This document shows positions 1 through 12,207 of a DNA stretch of 64,000 nt, piece by piece; position 1 is the stretch's first letter; every line of letters starts with the position of its first letter. A program made the position numbers and the translations under genes. The DNA comes from Rhizophagus irregularis (lineage: Eukaryota > Glomeromycota > Glomeromycetes > Glomerales > Glomeraceae): assembly GCF_026210795.1 (NCBI RefSeq), contig NC_089431.1:2356001-2420000 (forward strand), written 5' to 3'. Under the pieces are notes generated by a model that saw only the letters and a list, made by a program, of their open reading frames with translations, ran no database searches and was not told where the DNA came from.

Positions 1-1319
1 TTTTTTGTTCCTAAAAAGTTCAAGAAGAAATGCTTATAAATTATTATTAACGCATTTGTACAAGATGTACATGAATAGTAATAAATTCGCTTAACTACGG
101 ATTATTGAGCGATTACAAAGATTGAGATCGCAGCTTGTTATTTTTTACCTCAATGAAGTCGTGTTTAACAATATATAAGCTTAAATAAATTGAAAACAAT
201 ATGTTAAAACATTTTCATTATTTAATCTTTTGTTCTCGTGTTTATATTATAGTAAAATATTTATTTGTATAATGTTTTATCGCTTTCTCTATTTATTAAA
301 TTATGATCATTAATAACATCATAATTTTATTTTTAACAATCAAAGTTTTTATGAATATTATCTAAATTAACAAAGAGGTATAATTATATAATTGGTTAAG
401 AAAAAACTTGATTTTCGGCGAGCTTTTCTTGTAACACTTTTGAACAATGACTTAAAGAGAACATGTTACACGACAATTCGAGTAGGATAATCTAAATCAG
501 TTTTGGTCGATCATTACATATTACAAATTTTAAATCGAACGAATTAATCTTATTTTTAGTAAAATAGGTAAATTAAAATCTAGGTTTTTAATTGTACTAC
601 ATATACTCTATATTTAGTTCTGCTTAAAAATATTAAGTTTTCTTACACTGAATTTCTTTTATTTTTAAAATGAATGAATGCTCTGAAATTTTGTAATAAA
701 TAACTTTGTAATAAATATTCGAATAAAGTATATAAACATATGTCAATTCTGTTGTGGATTCACTCGATTGAATTATTGGTCACTTATTAAACCTACATGA
801 TGTTTTTCAAATCACCGACAAATATTTTACTTAAATAAAAATAATTTTATTTAATTTGTAATGCAAATAATATAATTCAATTTTATCAATTAATCAATTA
901 TAAATATTGTTGAAATACAATATGCTCTGATTGAAAACAACTGAATTTTTTGAATCATTAAAAATGAATTATATAGTTTATAAAGAAATCCTGCTAATGT
1001 TTATAAAAGTCAAAAATTAATTTGTGCGTTTACTCGATCATAAAATAATAATATATCATATAAATAACGATGATTTGATTGTAAGTGAAACGTACCTGTC
1101 GGCTAAATAATTCAGTTGTTGCTAATTTGATTGCTGATAAATTGAACAAAACCCCTAGAGACGATAGATAATACTTAAATTGATTTCCGTGAGAATGAAA
1201 TGACACGACAAAGAACCTAACTTTAATACTATAATAGTCACGTGACAAAATTATGAATGGATTACATTGTTGAACGCATATGATATATCAGTAATACACC
1301 TATTTTTTCAAACATTGTT
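1..1319. other. AT-rich stretch without recognisable gene
   Basis: I see no ORF with protein-like composition and no clear repeat structure here. It is A/T-rich filler leading into the repeat-rich left arm. A CACGTG box lies at about 1239-1245 with no gene next to it. Confidence 0.5.
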
Positions 1320-1440
1320 AAATCGAAGGGCGAGGTCCTCTCTTGGGAGGATGACGACTACCGAATTTTGGTTATTAAATGTAATAAACCCTGGTTACTA
1401 CTATTTTAGAAATAAAATAAAATAAAATAAATATATCAAT
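1320..1440 (+). repeat. Possible 3' end of a non-LTR retroelement or SINE
   Basis: A short GC-richer block (around 1325-1365, with GAGGTCCTCTCTTGGGAGGA) is followed by a T-rich stretch and then an (AAATA)n-type tail at about 1410-1435. A unique-looking body that ends in a short A-rich tandem tail is typical of truncated LINE or SINE insertions. No coding sequence remains. The family is not recognised, and the left edge is a guess from the composition change. Confidence 0.35.
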
Positions 1441-1490
1441 ACACCATATATTTTAATCATAAATAGCCTAGTTGTTAAGTAGGCAATTGC

Positions 1491-1597
1491 TCGGAGATAT
1501 TATTGGTGATAATTTGTGTCAAGATTAACCAATCATAAGCTATAATTAGGGATCAAATTATCACGTTGCCTAATAATTTTCTCCGATATTATGAATG
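1491..1597. repeat. Imperfect inverted repeat (MITE-like)
   Basis: The left arm, with CGGAGATATTATTGG and TGATAATTTG, is matched in reverse complement by the right arm, with CAAATTATCACG, CCTAATAATTTT and CTCCG. The arms cover most of about 107 bp, so the segment can fold into a long hairpin. No protein is encoded. The element boundaries and target-site repeat are not certain. Confidence 0.45.
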
Positions 1598-1924
1598 TAT
1601 ATACCACTAAAATTATATAGGTAATATTTTTTCAAGAACATTAACCATATTAACCCAGCATGCAATGGAGACAAAGCATGCTAAGTTAATCATCATCGAC
1701 GAATCCAACAAACTATGTTTGTCTTTCTACATCCACTACATGATGAGTTACATGGTTCAACGTTCCTAAAAAAGTTATTTCCAGTTAATTTGGATATTAT
1801 TTTTTACTTTCAATGTAAGATTTCTATTATACAAATTAAATTATTTTAAGTTAAAATAACCATCAAACCATCAAATTTCCATATGGTAGCCGTAGACGAT
1901 CATTGAACGGCATATAGTTATCCC

Positions 1925-2075
1925 CTATTTATAAGACCCAGGTACTTTACTACTCCTTAATTCTGGTAAAGTTGTATTGTGCTCCCCTCCTATAATACCC
2001 GGTATCTCCCAAAATACCCCGGGTATTATTCAATTTTTGTGCCAGGTTTTTGTATAAGACCCGGGGTACTAGTAT
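1925..2075. repeat. CCCGG-rich repeat cluster
   Basis: ATAAGACCC followed by AGGTACT or GGGGTACT occurs at about 1930 and again at about 2054 as a direct repeat. Between them lie ATAATACCCGGTAT and the palindromic ATACCCCGGGTATTAT. The composition is clearly different from the AT-rich surroundings. It looks like a decayed small transposable element. No reading frame is supported. Confidence 0.4.
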
Positions 2076-2396
2076 ATGCAGTGCTAGATTATTCTGGAGC
2101 GGAGCGAAGGACCTATATTATCTAGAAAGCCCTGTAAAAAACAAAAACTTTATCTGTAATTTTTGTGAATATGATGAATAAAGAACACGAACTCAATTTT
2201 TTTAGGAAAGAGTAACACAATGTCTTATACGTGATTTGTGACTCGTGTTGTTGATTTATTAAACTTTTATTTACCGCTCCGGACTCAATAACGGTTTCCG
2301 AATAAGGTTGCAATACAGACATTTACTAATTGGTGATTTATGTTGGTACAACCAGTTACTAAGTTGTATAAAAAATACCTATTACGTAAGCCTGAT

Positions 2397-2572
2397 AAAA
2401 CAGTTACTCGGCACAACGTCACCTCGTAACTGCGGTACTATTGTGCATTACATGTATTTGCAATAAGAATATGATCAGTGAAATTTGCTGAGCTGCGCTC
2501 AGTAAATCCCACAAATCATATTGCTTATTGCAAATACAACAGTTACTCGGCACAAAGTGCCGAGTAACTATT
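2397..2572. repeat. Nested palindromes: cruciform-prone element
   Basis: CAGTTACTCGGCACAA occurs at about 2401 and 2540. The second copy forms a perfect 13-bp-arm hairpin, AGTTACTCGGCAC / GTGCCGAGTAACT, with a 3-base loop. Between them GTATTTGCAATAAG (about 2454) pairs with a near-perfect reverse copy at about 2523-2539, around a core containing GCTGAGCTGCGCTCAG. The layout suggests a small foldback or MITE element. No gene is seen. Confidence 0.55.
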
Positions 2573-3245
2573 AAATATTTCGAGTTACAATCTAGGTGGG
2601 TTGTAATATTATAAACATAAGTTGTAAATTTGTTGCTAATTCTGATTTACACCTATTTACGGCAAATATATATGGCGGTTCTTTGAATGAGAAAACATTT
2701 TGTTAATTATTATTCATCTTTCTTTATTTTGACATGTTTGATTTAAATGTAAGTAAAACTATGGCTATATAATCGTAAAAAGTTTTTTGAATTTTGACTA
2801 AAATATTGGCGTTAAAAGGTTAAACGGCTGTATTTCAGATAATTTCATGATTAAAAATTTAATTTTATTTTTTTGCGTTTTTTTATAAATTCCTAATTAT
2901 ATTTACTTTTTATTTCGTATACAGTATTTCGAGTATTTCGTTATTATTTATGAATCACCGGTAGTGATAATTAACACTATTCCTTTTTTCGTACATTTGT
3001 AGTTATTATCGCACCATTCGATTAAAAAATTTTAATTTATTAAAGTGATATTAATTTTACGTAATCACGATTATGTACTGATTGCGTTGTACAAATTGAT
3101 TAATAATGTTTGCATAACGATAATATTTAATTGAAAGAATTAAAGCCACGTTACGTTTGTCAATTATTAGACGCTGTGTTGTTCTTACATCTAACTAAAC
3201 TATTAAAAGAGGGGAACATATTGCCATGGCTTTGGGAAAATAGTT
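2573..3245. other. AT-rich stretch, nothing recognised
   Basis: There is no supported gene, RNA or repeat. Frames are broken by frequent stops, and the base composition is uniform and AT-rich. Confidence 0.5.
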
Positions 3246-3540
3246 AGATTTGATTTCGCCGTAATGTCGAAAAATTGCCCAGATTCGCCTTGCCAGAGAT
3301 TTAGCATAATGCCGGGAAATACGAAAAATTGTCAGATTTGCCAGAGATTTAACATAATGCTAGAAATTGAGATGTCGAAAAATTGCCAGATTTTTCTTGC
3401 CAGAGATTTCCAGGAAATACGAAAAATTGCCAAATTTGCAAGAGATTTAACATAACGCCAGAAATTGGGATGTCGAAAAATTGCCAGATTTTCTTGCCAG
3501 AGATTTGGAAATATTAGATGTCGAAAAATTGCCAGAAGGT
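3246..3540 (+). repeat. Tandem higher-order repeat, unit about 100 bp
   Basis: The phrase ATGTCGAAAAATTGCC recurs at 3264, 3372, 3470 and about 3519. Each of the first three is followed by an AGATT..CTTGCCAGAGATTT block, and they are separated by a second diverged block (GGAAATACGAAAAATTG then CAGAGATTTAACATAA). Spacing is about 108 and 98 bp. Short ORFs on both strands across it are a product of the repeat, not genes. A single related copy lies near 15350-15382. Confidence 0.75.
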
Positions 3541-5770
3541 TCAAAAAACAGAACCTTGAAAGAGTTGTAATTCAAATTGGGTTGTCACATTTTGTGGACC
3601 CAAATTTGCGATCATATTTAAATTATTAATCGGACGTATCGGATGTCCGAAATTAATTGGACTTTTGCGAAGAATTCTTTCTTTTCTTCTTTTACTTATA
3701 TTAGATAAGGAGGCCATTATTGAAATTATTATTATAGAAAAGAGAGAGGAATTTTTTTTTTTCGTAAAAAAAATTGACTGATGAAAGACAAAATATTCGC
3801 AATTAAATATTTATGTTCAGTCTAGGCACATAACATATTAGTCATCCAGTACTTATATAGATCACTCGATCATAATTCGATTCTTACTTTATAAGGGGGT
3901 TTGCACAGAGCACGCGTTAATAATTGTTACTATATATGACGATAAAAAGTCATGTTACCGAAAACAAATAATAAATTTGTTGACATGAAGTTAGCGTACA
4001 ATAAAAATGATAAAGGAATTTTTTTTCCATTTACGAATAAAAATCTGATAATTGGCTCGTTTGAGTAAATGTGGCAAAGCATTATCAATAATGGCGCTAA
4101 ATTTTTTTTCTAAAGGCTGCATTTAATTTAAAGTGCATATTAAATCCGCGCGAAAAAAACTTTTCCTCACATTAAACCTTAATTTAACAATCAAAAATAA
4201 ACTATTCCAGAATAAGATTGGAAAATCTCCGTAGAAAAGCTTTTTTCTATTTTTAAATTTTTTTTTTTTTTTTATTAAAACATAATAAAACATTGATTGA
4301 TTTGTTTACGTATAATTTTAGAATCAATCATTTCAAAGTTTAAAACGATTCGAACTTTCCAAAGCATCCAAGATGGGAGGACTACTATATCCTAAAGAAA
4401 AAAAATGCGGTTCAGTAATTTTTTTTTCATATTTGTCAATAATAATTTTTACTTTAATGATGATAAGTGAGCTTTTAGAGAGACAAACAAAAATCAGAAT
4501 GAAATAATAATTTTGGAAACAATAATGGACAATATCGTAATCATTTGCTATTATATTTTTCTTCTGCATTTAATTTATTTTGCATTAAAGGTTTTCAACC
4601 GCGTGGTAATAGTTCACGTCGATTTTACCGAGAAATCCCGAAAGAATTTCTATCTTTTTTTCACGATTTCCGTCTAGATAAGATAAAGCAAGGGTCTCCG
4701 CATACATGTGGCCCGTTAACCAAACTAGATTACTTTTACTTTGGGAAATTTTAATTAATGGTAAACTACATACATTTCCTAAAAAAATCACAAAGTGAAA
4801 AATTTTTTTATATTCTATCACGATATTCATGCAGATGGTAAGTCACATTGAGCATTTTTAGTGTTACCGATTGAACAATAGGCTACCAAAATCTTTCCAA
4901 ATATGATGTAATGAATAAATAACAAATGAAGAAATTTTTGAATGAAAAAAAAAAATTCTGCATACAATTATTAAAAAAAGAAATATTTCTTTGTCTAAGT
5001 TGGATTCGTATTTATTAGTTTAGACTACGGTACCCCTAAAATAGGAATCCCTTCAGCTATAATTAAATTTTTTTTTTTGGAAAAGGAAGTTCTAGTCATT
5101 ATACACCGGTCTAGACTTAAGTTGGGGCGTCAAATACTTATTTCATACTAATCGTAGTTCCTAATAGTCTTAAAAAAAAGGACCCGCTGAAAATAAATTA
5201 TTCTTCCTCCTCTCTTCATTTATATTCTTTAAATCTTAAAGATTATAATTCACATTGAAAAGTACTTTCTGGCCAAGTTCAAAGAGGAGTATGCAGACCT
5301 CACTGAGAAGACCAAATGTGAATCTTGAGATGTTTGCTTGGCATAAAAGAATTATTTAAATGTAATTCATCCATTTTTTAAGTTAAATTCAAATCTTTTA
5401 AATATTCAAATGATGTAAAATCAGTGCAGAATTTCAAAATCAGAATAAATACCTTAATAGATTAAAACCGATATACTATCTATAGGAAACCTAAAAATTA
5501 ATATTTCCCAAGTAACTACAAAGATAAACTTTTAAATAACAATAATTTCTAAAATTTTTCATTATAATATAGCACTATCTACAGTATTACTGAAAAACAT
5601 TTTAAATTAAGAGGTATTTAATATATAATATTATTATACTTTGTATTTTCAAAGACTTTTTTTTTTTGAAACTCTTTAAGCTCTTCAGTTAAAAATGAAA
5701 CTTTATTATTTTATTAGGCAAATATAACTAAAATAATTTAAATTACTTTGTCTATATTTTTTAAAATAAC
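3541..5770. other. AT-rich stretch; only unsupported short ORFs
   Basis: Poly-A/T runs and stop-rich frames dominate. Short overlapping ORFs on both strands around 4333-4830 show no domain, splice-linked continuation or recognisable composition, so I do not call them genes. Confidence 0.45.
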
Positions 5771-5772
5771 TA

Positions 5773-5946
5773 CAGTCAGACCTCCATAATTGCATACTCC
5801 TTAGAATTATATGCATAATTTTCAAAGTAGTGCATTTAGAAGGGGTGTACATTTATAAAGGTAAAATATAAAACCAGAAGGTGCATTTAGAAAGGGTATA
5901 CATAGTGGATGCAATTATAGAGAGTGCAATTATGAAGGTCTGACTG
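5773..5946. mobile_element. Pogo/Tigger-like MITE with TA target duplication
   Basis: The terminal inverted repeats begin CAGTCAGACCTCCATAATTG on the left. The reverse complement of the right end reads CAGTCAGACCTTCATAATTG; the arms match at 24 of 28 positions. Both ends are flanked by TA (5771-5772 and 5947-5948), as in Tc1/mariner/pogo insertions, and CAGT..GACCTC termini are usual for pogo-type elements. The 174-bp interior has no transposase but carries a direct repeat (GTGCATTTAGAA at about 5832 and 5880). It would need a transposase supplied from elsewhere. Confidence 0.8.
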
Positions 5947-6344
5947 TATTATATGAAATTTTTAATATTAGCCATTTATAAATTAAACTTTTATTAGTAC
6001 AAAAATTATAGATTATTATTAATCTTATTAATATAATAAGTAATATTGCTAAAACTTTTTATATATCATACTGTATTATTTAAAGTATTTTAGGTTTAAA
6101 ATAAAATAAACTTATATAAGACCAAGTAAATAAAATTATTTGTTTTTTATAACTGGATGGGTCATATAAATGTTACAAAAAGATAAAAAAATTTATTTTA
6201 ATCATGTAATTTTAGTTTTGACCAATCATAATCATAAAAAAGTAATTTCTTTTTCCACCTGATAATTTGGACAAAAAATTTATTAAATTAACCAATCATC
6301 TTCTAGGAATCAGCTAAATTTTTTTGAAAAATAAATTTTTTTTT

Positions 6345-6690
6345 GGACAGTTGGATAGAACTTGGACTCAAGTTAGGATGAGTTAATTTGAGTAAAACGA
6401 ATCAAGAATTTTTTTGACTCAAAGAGTACTCAAGTCTAAAATTCAAATCAGAACTCGAGTTAACTCAAGTTAATTTGAGTCAAAGTTAAAGTGCAGGCTA
6501 AAAAACTTATTCATAATTTTATCTAGACCGTTATAGCATAGTGTTAGCAGGAATTACAAATAGAATTCAGCTGGCACTATCAACCATGTGATTCTGGTTG
6601 ATTCGAGTCAAGAAATTTTTAACTCAAGTGCGAGTTCAACTTGAATCAACTCGAGTTACACGAGTGCTCTATAGTTGGGTCAAATCTGGC
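6345..6690. repeat. Element built of ACTCAAGTT/AACTTGAGT motifs
   Basis: Variants of ACTCAAGTTAATTTGAGT, ACTCGAGTT and their reverse complements are dense at 6360-6490 and again at 6595-6665. The middle, 6490-6590, is less repetitive. Clusters of short inverted motifs at both ends of a few hundred bases are typical of non-autonomous DNA transposons with subterminal repeats. Termini and target duplication are not clear, so the class is open. Confidence 0.45.
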
Positions 6691-8037
6691 AATTTTTTTC
6701 ATAAAAAATAAATAATTTTATTATAAACTTTATTTTTTTTTTAGTAAAAATATGTCTTTATTTCTTTATTTTATTTAATATTTATATTATTTCCTTTATA
6801 TTATAAATTAAAATAATTACATGATATCAAGTAAATTGGAATTTCTTTTTAAAAAAATTAATTTTTTTACTTTTTCTGGTTTTAAACTCTTTAATATTGT
6901 TATTATATTCTGTTTCTTGATCTTCTTTTATAATAAATTTATAATAGTCAAAAAAAAAAATTAGTTAAATATTGTCTATTAAAGAATTTTTTTTATCAAT
7001 GATCAGTCTATTTATTTTATACACAAATAGACGTCAAATTAATGAAATCATGTGACAAATTTGAATAAATTCAAATTTTATAAAACATTTAAATTTCATG
7101 ACATTCAAATATCAAATAATATTTGAATTTAATAACATATTTGAATCTATTTATAGATTCAAATTTTAATATTTCAGTTTCAAATATAGATTTAATTATG
7201 ATTTACAAACAAATGTTTGAATATTTTAATTTCAAATGAAAGCTCTATATACTACTGATTAATATGATATACTAATTCATTATAAATCTATAATGCAGTC
7301 CTTCTATATTAATTCCTATACTTTTACACTATTATTGGTAGTGATGTTTACAGTAAAATTCTTTTAATTTTTAAGGCTATATTAAGAAATACCACCTTAA
7401 TAACTGCATTAAGGGTAATCAATCTTCAATAATATTTTATTAATATTATTTAAATGAAAATACTGACTACCCTAAATTTTTTTTATTAGTTTAAATGAAC
7501 TTTATTAATTATTAAAATATTACTTTAATAATATATATTAATTAATATTAGTTTTATAAAAAATCTTATTTTAAATAAGATTTTTTTTAATTAATAATAT
7601 TCAATTATATATATAATACTAATTTTAACCAATATGAATGTTTAATTTTATATTATATAAGATTTTACTTAATCCCTCACTTCTTAAAATATTAGATTAA
7701 TTAAACTAAATAAATTTTAAATTTGTAAGTATTATTTATTTTATAAGATTTTTTATTTTTTTTATTTTTAAATAAATAAAATAAATGGATATTAGAATTC
7801 TGATAAATTTAATTATTAATATTTTTTTTAAAAAATTATAATAAGTTTCTTCTTTTTGTTTAGAGGGTAGTGAAAGCACATACTGAAGCTATAGAATAAT
7901 AATAATCCTATATAATCTGATAGCTACTATAGGAGGATATAAGTAAATTTTATATTGGTGATATCGATGGTAGGGCATGAAAGTAATCTATAAGATGGAA
8001 ACCCGGTTTAGAGTTTTAATAGATTAGTTATGCTTAT
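6691..8037. other. AT-rich desert; contains one copy of a dispersed repeat
   Basis: No gene is seen. Bases about 7575-7667 match, in reverse complement, 14209-14297 (see that entry). The rest is low-complexity A/T sequence. Confidence 0.5.
7575..7667 (+). repeat. Dispersed repeat, copy 1
   Basis: This segment contains ATACTAATTTTAACCAATA and GTTTAATTTT. It is closely matched in reverse complement at 14209-14297, 6.6 kb away. Both copies adjoin an AAAATCTTA-type end. It is likely one family of small DNA element inserted twice in opposite orientations. Confidence 0.6.
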
Positions 8038-8544
8038 CCTATGAAAAAAAATTTCTTTAAAATATACTTAAAATGTACTTATATATTTTAAAATATATCT
8101 AAAATGTACTTAAAATTTTTAAATGTACTTATAATATACTTAAAATTGCAATTTTAAGATATTTAAAGTATAAAATTTTATACTTAAATTACATTTAAAA
8201 TATACTAATCTTGCAATTTAAATATAATTTAAGTACTTATAAGTAAAATTTTATACTTTAAATTGTAAATTTTAAGTATATTTAAAGTATAAATTTTATA
8301 CTTAAAAAATCACATTTAAAATATACTTAATTGCAATTTAAATATAATTTAAGTATAATTTAAGTGCAAAATTTTATACTTTAAATATATTTAAAATTGC
8401 AATTTTAAGTATATTTTAAGTATATTTTAAAATGTTAAGTATATTTTAGGTATATTTTAAAATATATAAGTATATTTTAAGTATATTTTAAAAAAATACA
8501 TAAGTATATTTTAAGTACATTTTAAAGAATTTTTTTTTTATAGG
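8038..8544. mobile_element. Foldback element with long AT-rich inverted termini
   Basis: The left end CCTATGAAAAAAAATTTC followed by TTTAAAATATACTTAAAA is repeated in reverse complement at the right end (CCTATAAAAAAAAAATTC and so on), giving arms of over 50 bp. The interior is almost wholly permutations of ACTTAAAATATACTT and its complement, so nearly all of the 507 bp can pair with itself. There is no coding sequence. It ends 110 bp before the left target duplication of the MULE. Confidence 0.7.
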
Positions 8545-8653
8545 GTTATAGCAGAAATATCTGTAATTCCATATAACTAATAAACTTATGAATTGCACTA
8601 CTTTGCAAAAAAAAAGAAATTATAATAAGTTTATTAAAAATTAATTTTATTAT

Positions 8654-8662
8654 ATTATTTAT
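8654..8662 (+). repeat. Target-site duplication, left of MULE
   Basis: ATTATTTAT here is identical to 12421-12429. The two copies exactly bracket the element whose ends are related inverted repeats. Nine bases is in the size range of Mutator-like insertions. Confidence 0.75.
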
Positions 8663-9256
8663 GGATGATCTTAACGCTCACCAGGGGTAAAATTCACCAC
8701 AGGTAAAATTCACCAGAAATAAAATATTACGTAATTTAAATTTTTATTTTTAAAAAAATAAAAAAACAAAACAAAAACAAAACAAAACAAAAATTTTAAA
8801 AATTCCAATTTTTAACATGGCATTATATCATCAAAAATATAATAAAAAGTATAATTTAAATGAATAAAAACGTGTAGAATTTTCTCCTCTTTCTAATGAA
8901 TATTTTATTATGATTATTGAGTAAAAAATGATTAAGTTTCATTAGAAGCAATGAATTAAAAAAAAAAATTTTTGGAAAAGACTTTATTTTTTTTCCCAAA
9001 CCTCCCAAACCTCCCATCCACCTGTGAACAGCAGTTCTTTATATAGATTTTTCTCTTCCCCCTAAAAAACGTATCGCAACATTGTACAATTTCACGTTCG
9101 CTCTAATTAAGTAATACGTAACGCAATTAAATTATTAATTAGTATAATGCGCATATATATATTACTTTATCAACTATTAGATAATCAAATGATCTAACGA
9201 ACCTATATATATCATGCACTGCATCTTATCGTTACATTAACATCACACTTGCTGTC

Positions 9257-12121
9257 TTACTCTCTTATACTTGGACATTTCTTTTGATAATGTCCCGGTT
9301 TTTTGCATAACAAACATTTTCGTTGCGACTTTGATGTTCCTCCACTATCATCAGTCTCTTGTACATTAACATGATTTAAAGTTTCATGCATTACCTTTTT
9401 TCTTCCCATCACTTCAATACTACTCTTCATTCTTTTTTTACAAGGAGCTCCCCGAATTTTAGTAACATAAGGATCTGCTGTTATATCAATTAGTTGTTGT
9501 TGTAAAGGAAGTATATTATTTTGATTTTCGTCATGTTCAATATTTTCTACTTCCATATTATTTTCTAAATCAACTGCATTTCGACTTCTTTGTTTAGTTG
9601 AAATAAAATCTCTTAACAATTTTACTAATTCGTTATCACATCCAGTTTCTAATGCAATATTAATTGCAGTCTTTGCAGTTGAAAATGCTACTCCAAATTT
9701 ATTTCTTTTAGGAATAATTTGTTGAATAATTTCGTTATTATAAGATCCTTGAAAATGCTTTTTCAAACTTTGAAGAGTAAAATCTACTGTATGTAGCATT
9801 GCTGTATTAGATGATTCTACTGCTGTAAGAACAGGTGAATTTTCAAGTATACTACTACTTAATTTCGTTAAAATATCATCTTTGTACCATCTAATAGGAA
9901 TAATACTAATATGAAATTTTGCTGTATTAGAATAAAGCATAACTCTCCAAAAATGGCGGCAAATTATTCCTTTTGTAATTGTTTCCAAACAAGTACAAAT
10001 ATGTGATCCATCATTAAAAAGAACTACTAAATTTTCTTTTTGAGAAATACCTCCTACTCGACGAATTTTCCAAGTTTCAACAACATTTGATATATCCATA
10101 TCATTTAATATAGATTTTAACATTACTTGTGGTTCATCTACTATATCTTCTACGAAATTATCATCTGGAGTATTAGAAGGTGAGTTCTGTAATGAAAAAT
10201 AATGTTTTTTATTTATAAATGTCAATTAATATCAATAGTTTTATTTTTTAAGAAATAATACATACATTAAATGAACAAGATATTAATTGCCCTTCATAAG
10301 TAAATGATTGTGAAATTTGAAAACGTTGTAAAGATAATATAAGAGGAGTTAAAAATTCAACAATAACTGTATCAACATCTGAAAAAAATTGAGAAGAAAG
10401 ATGTGGAAGTCCAACTGTTGTATACTTTACTTTAAGATCTGTTAATTGACAATATCTAATTTCTTCTTCATATCTCTTATTTATAGCTTCTTCCACCTCA
10501 CAAAGAGTACTTCGTACTATTTAAAGACCTTTTAATAATATTATTAAACGATTCTACACTTTGGGTACTTTGTATACCACCATTAAACTGGAATGGCATA
10601 TATGCTTTAGCCCAACTAATTCTATTATTATATAATGTTCTAGTCATATAACGTTCACAGTTTGGAAATGATTTTATCATAAATTCCCAACGTTGTTCAA
10701 AAATCTCTATACATAATGCATTTCTACATGCATAGAAAGCTTTACTAAAATTACTAAAGTTTTCGCCTAATTTGGATTTAAGATGCTTTATAATATTCTG
10801 CCATATATGAAATATACAATAAAAATGTGGTGTATTTGGAAAAACTTGAGCAACAGCATTAATTAATCCAGGTTCAGAATCAGTCCAAAATGATTTTGGA
10901 ATTATATTGTCAGTTGCTTTTACCAAACATTGTAAAATCCAAGTGTATGTTGAAGAAAGTTCATCTTCTATTAAAGCATTTGCCACATTGCGAAATCTTC
11001 CATAGTTATCTTTTATCGCCAAATCTGCTTAAGTACTATTATACTTGTTAGTTTTACAAGTATTGTCATTTAATACTATATCAGAAAATCACCTATACAA
11101 TTCTAGTTGACTAGGAGACATCCAAAATATACCTGATAGGTGATTTTCACTATCAGTATGACGAACAAAAACTTTCCAACGTGAGTCTTGAGTCATTTTT
11201 TCAAATAAGATATCAAGAAATAATAAAGAGTCAGGTCTTTCATTTTTATTATTCTGGCATAAATTATAAATAGCATTATAAATGTCTTGTTTATGAAATA
11301 CATGTTCTGGATACTTTCTTTTAAGAATTTCTAGTTGTATAATAGGTGCAACTTTGCAATCCAAAAAAAATTTCAAGTCTTTTATCATTTCGTTATCAAA
11401 ACGTCTATATCTAGCAATGATATGAGGTAATTGGGTAGGGGTTTACTTCATGATTATGTATATCTTTTAATGATGTACATTTTACTTGATTTGCCGTTTT
11501 TGGAAATGAGAAGTTGCAGCTGCCACTCACAATTTGTCTTTATAGTACCACGTAAACGATGCAATTTCTGATCTATTACTTTTCTGGATTCATATTTTCC
11601 ATTTGAAGAACAACGAAATGATTTACGTCGTATAATAGTAAAATCATTTGGATCTTTATCATTTCGATAAACTTGATATCCAAACCCTCTTTCTAAACAA
11701 TATTGATGCATAAATGTATCAACTGATTGCCAATCATCAAAATAATCTCCTATAGTAAGATTATACTGATAAATCTGTTCAGATAATGATTCAAAATGTT
11801 CTTCAAAAGGTAGTTCAAAAGGAGTTTCACAAGAAGGTTCAGAAGAAAGTTCAGAAGAAGGTTCAGGGAGATAACTCTAAAGAAGAAATTTCGAAAGTAA
11901 GCTTCTAAAGAAAGGTTAATAGATGGTTTAGAAGGTGTTTTAAGAGAAAAACTATCTATGTTTGTAAAATTATGATTAAAATCTGGTTCAACAACTGGTA
12001 AAAAATTTATAGCAAAATTATCATTAAATGGTGATAATAAAAAGTCTAAAGTTTCAGAATATGGCGAAAAAAATGCATTTGTCTTATATATATCTTTATT
12101 ATAATCATTAGAATCCTCCAT
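9257..12121 (-). pseudogene. FAR1/MULE-type transposase, frameshifted
   Basis: Reading the minus strand from 12121, pieces of one protein appear in order but in different frames. First is a Ser/Pro/Glu-rich N-terminus. Next is a FAR1-like DNA-binding region (11711-11454, with CLERGFGYQVYRNDKD and RLRGTIKTNCEW). A His-rich linker (HNHE) follows, then a MULE transposase core (11022-10498, with FWTDSEPGLINAVAQVFP and FHIWQN). The SWIM zinc finger is CTCLETITKGIICRHF, about residues 78-93 of the 10225-9257 frame. The C-terminal CCHC knuckle is CLLCKKPGHYQKKC. Frames change near 11880, 11460, 11420, 11090 and 10500, and part of the core just before 11022 is missing. Some breaks could be introns, but in-frame stops within conserved blocks point to decay. 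Confidence 0.85.
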
Positions 12122-12207
12122 ATTGTTTATATTCTTTAAAGAAAATTATAAAAACAAAAAAAGAAAAATGGCGTTTTAAAAGGTTTAAAAGTTTGTTTAT
12201 ACATTAT

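Noticed and set aside
4333-4830. Three overlapping ORFs on both strands
   Set aside because: No domains, no splice continuation, and composition that follows the AT-rich DNA.
11454-12121. Intact FAR1-domain gene separate from the MULE
   Set aside because: The frame breaks, and the piece lies inside the MULE limits in the order of one transposase.
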